A DNA stretch of 5,645 bases. Origin: Alphaproteobacteria bacterium (GTDB lineage Bacteria > Pseudomonadota > Alphaproteobacteria > Micavibrionales > UBA2020). Positions 5,271-5,645 of the stretch are shown one piece after another. The number at the start of each line of letters is the position of its first letter. Position 1 is the first letter of the stretch. The stretch is taken from assembly GCA_020853455.1 (NCBI GenBank), contig JADYYV010000001.1:1-5645 (forward strand). Direction: 5' to 3'. Position numbers and translations under genes: made by a program. Under the pieces are notes generated by a model. The model was given only the letters and a program-made list of their open reading frames with translations. It was not told where the DNA came from and searched no databases.

Positions 5271-5645
5271 ATGGAAATCCTGCGCGGCCAAGATCCTGTT
5301 GAATTATTTCGCGAATGGTTCACGGAAGCATCCCAGAGCGAGGTTAACGACCCTGAAGCGGTCGCGCTTGCCACGGTTTCCGCCGAAGGCCAGCCGTCGG
5401 TGCGTATGGTGTTGATGAAGGGCGTGGATGACGAAGGCTTCCGCTTCTTTACGAATCTGGAAAGTCGTAAGGGCAGGGAACTTTCACATAATCCAAAAGC
5501 GGCGATGTGCTTCCATTGGAAGTCGTTGCGCCGTCAGGTGCGGGTCGAAGGATCCGTCACGCAGGTGCCAGCCTGGGGTGTCGATGCCTATTTCAAGACG
5601 CGCCACGTTCTCAGCCGTCTTGGCGCATGGGCCAGCCGCCAGTCG
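5271..5645 (+). CDS. pdxH: Pyridoxine 5'-phosphate oxidase, N-terminal 125 residues (cut by window end)
   Basis: Oxidises pyridoxine or pyridoxamine 5'-phosphate to pyridoxal 5'-phosphate with FMN and oxygen in the cytoplasm, the last step of vitamin B6 synthesis and salvage. The visible 125 residues are about 60% of the usual 200-220. FMN-site motifs are clear: SVRMVLMKG (R45, K50), FFTN at 59-62, SRKGRE at 65-70 and WKSLRRQVRVEG at 83-94. Y107, R111 and S115 keep the spacing of the E. coli phosphate-binding residues Y129, R133 and S137, and GAWASRQS (118-125) follows. The usual RPRDS stretch reads RHVLS here, a mild variation that keeps the Arg and Ser. The ATG at 5271 is the first in frame after a TGA at 5265-5267. 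The ribosome-binding site is weak (GGA at 5262-5264). No clear promoter is seen. Confidence 0.95.
   Translation, partial: MEILRGQDPVELFREWFTEASQSEVNDPEAVALATVSAEGQPSVRMVLMKGVDDEGFRFFTNLESRKGRELSHNPKAAMCFHWKSLRRQVRVEGSVTQVPAWGVDAYFKTRHVLSRLGAWASRQS

Overview
The window looks like ordinary chromosomal DNA from an alphaproteobacterium of moderately high GC. The evidence is an ECF11-type sigma factor paired with a ChrR-like cupin anti-sigma factor, an IalB-family exported protein, a Rickettsia-type 17 kDa surface antigen homologue divergent from pdxH, and several intergenic palindromic repeats of the GTCATCCC... kind. A Rhodospirillales- or Micavibrio-like source would fit, but the order and genus cannot be fixed from the sequence alone.

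Layout. Bases 1-194 hold no assignable gene and include an AT-rich promoter region. Bases 195-1778 (+) encode a 527-residue calcineurin-type metallophosphoesterase that resembles the pre-early DNA transfer protein A1 of phage T5. Bases 1779-2017 are intergenic, with a large nested inverted repeat, a hairpin and a good sigma-70-like promoter. Bases 2018-2353 (+) encode a 111-residue lipoprotein of unknown function. A second inverted repeat separates it from the convergent minus-strand operon: an ECF sigma factor (3748-3179) overlapping a ChrR-like anti-sigma factor (3182-2490) by 4 bases. Divergent from the sigma gene is an IalB-family exported protein (3949-4503, +). A third palindromic repeat and a strong bidirectional terminator follow, shared with a convergent 17 kDa surface antigen-type lipoprotein (5113-4619, -). 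The 5' part of pdxH (5271 to the window end, +) closes the window.

How the genes relate. The sigma/anti-sigma pair is a self-contained regulatory module. A perfect TGATCC-N18-TATAAG element lies upstream on the coding strand, as expected for an autoregulated RpoE/ChrR-type sigma factor (singlet oxygen or oxidative stress in the studied members). The anti-sigma protein keeps the cupin metal ligands but appears to lack the zinc ligands of the classical N-terminal domain. Three neighbours (orphan lipoprotein, IalB protein, 17 kDa antigen) are exported envelope proteins and might be part of an envelope or oxidative stress response, but only position suggests this.

The most unusual item is the T5 A1-like protein. 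It is a phage-type DNA-metabolism protein with no phage structural, integration or lysis gene beside it in this window. It may be a domesticated phage gene or part of a mobile or defence locus extending to the left, which cannot be seen here.
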